64,000 bases of DNA, taken from positions 186,001 to 250,000 of the forward strand of contig JADJSD010000003.1 in NCBI GenBank assembly GCA_016711875.1, read 5' to 3'. Position numbers and translations under genes: made by a program. This DNA comes from Betaproteobacteria bacterium. Lineage in GTDB: Bacteria > Pseudomonadota > Gammaproteobacteria > Burkholderiales > Usitatibacteraceae. Under the pieces are notes generated by a model. The model was given only the letters and a program-made list of their open reading frames with translations. It was not told where the DNA came from and did not search any database. Positions 63,593 to 64,000 of this stretch are shown here, piece after piece (positions within the stretch are counted from its first letter, which is position 1; each line of letters opens with the position of its first letter).

Positions 63593-64000
63593 TGGCCGGC
63601 TTCGCGCGCCGACGCTTTCTCGCCGTCGGGCTCGGTTCGGCCACGATCCTCGCCGCCGCGGGGTGGTGGGCGACGCGCCCGGGCCGCCCGGCCGAAGGGC
63701 TTCGCGCGCTCGACGCTGACGCAGCGGCCTTCGTCACGGCGATCGTGCCGGCCATTCTCGCCGGCTCGCTGCCCGCGGGCGCGGATGCCCGGGCCGGTGC
63801 CATTCGCGAGACCGTTTCCGCGTTCGATCGCGCCGTGTCGGGTCTCACGCCGGGCGTGCAGGCCGAACTCGGACAACTCTTCTCCCTCGTGGGTCTCGCA
63901 CCGACCCGACGCCTCCTTGCCGGCGTATCGAAGCCCTGGGACGAGGCGAGCGTCGAGGAAGTCGGCGCATTTCTCTCGAGCTGGCGCACGGGCCGGCTGG
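63592..64000 (+). CDS. Twin-arginine leader protein upstream of an expected GMC oxidoreductase (partial)
   Basis: 136 codons to the window edge. A Tat-type start (FARRRFLAVGLGSATILAAAGWW), then a helical region (FVTAIVPAILAGSLPAG). Proteins of this kind are encoded between coniferyl-aldehyde-type dehydrogenases and GMC-family choline-dehydrogenase-like oxidases and probably carry that enzyme across the membrane. The oxidase itself would lie beyond 64000. Confidence 0.7.
   Translation, partial: MAGFARRRFLAVGLGSATILAAAGWWATRPGRPAEGLRALDADAAAFVTAIVPAILAGSLPAGADARAGAIRETVSAFDRAVSGLTPGVQAELGQLFSLVGLAPTRRLLAGVSKPWDEASVEEVGAFLSSWRTGRL

Overview
The window is high-GC, densely packed DNA typical of a betaproteobacterium (Burkholderiales or Nitrosomonadales). 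Pointers are two Bug-type tripartite-tricarboxylate receptors, a Sox thiosulfate-oxidation cluster with SoxCD, a lexA-imuA-imuB-dnaE2 mutagenesis cassette, MarR-cytochrome b561-YceI genes, a FliA-type chemoreceptor promoter and a phasin-like PHA-granule gene. The genus is not identifiable by reading alone.

Layout: 1-184 is the end of moaE. 514-10010 is a sulfur-oxidation locus: a SqrR/BigR-like thiol repressor faces soxC-soxD-soxY-soxZ-(DsrE-like)-soxA-soxX-(HbpS-like)-soxB-(metallohydrolase)-(thioredoxin-like), and a small cytochrome c follows on the other strand. 10056-10820 holds remnants of a TonB receptor and a cytochrome cd1 nitrite reductase. 10967-15417 holds a membrane HD-GYP sensor and a trpB2-type gene. 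Many genes from 5.3 to 15.4 kb carry frameshifts. Every break I resolved in soxX, soxB and the metallohydrolase is repaired by one extra base, usually in a G or C run, so sequencing error is more likely than decay.

The most unusual part is 15.5-24.6 kb. Beside a tRNA-Asn lie two paralogous soluble proteins with N-terminal TPR repeats and complete C-terminal HD-GYP (c-di-GMP phosphodiesterase) domains. Divergent from them are nine tandem, near-identical 44-codon genes, each with its own ribosome binding site. Each encodes a double-glycine leader followed by a core of only seven residues, IGDVIVA. Convergent with the array are an HlyD-family adaptor and an ABC transporter with an intact C39 (double-glycine) peptidase. 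My reading is a secreted short-peptide system. The TPR proteins are plausible intracellular sensors, resembling Gram-positive RRNPP logic but with a c-di-GMP output. The genes and motifs are seen in the sequence; the signalling role is inference.

The rest is metabolism and repair. 24.7-29.4 kb: Bug receptor, Fe-alcohol dehydrogenase, CitE-like lyase and RraA-like aldolase with a divergent LysR. 29.4-35.3 kb: SOS mutagenesis cassette with two tandem palindromes before lexA. 35.3-40.4 kb: otn-type four-carbon sugar-acid operon with a divergent LysR. 40.5-47.5 kb: a beta-keto acid cleavage enzyme, a PAS chemoreceptor, the MarR/cytochrome b561/YceI set and a PLP enzyme. 47.5-51.6 kb: S9 peptidase and glutaryl-CoA dehydrogenase. 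51.2-58.6 kb: a five-gene operon with malonyl-CoA decarboxylase, malonyl-CoA synthetase, a carboxyltransferase-like protein and a large FAD/Fe-S oxidase. 58.7-64.0 kb: aminotransferase, second Bug receptor, PHA gene, FFLEELY-type protein, coniferyl-aldehyde-type dehydrogenase and the start of a Tat-leader protein. No gene-free stretch exceeds about 250 bases.
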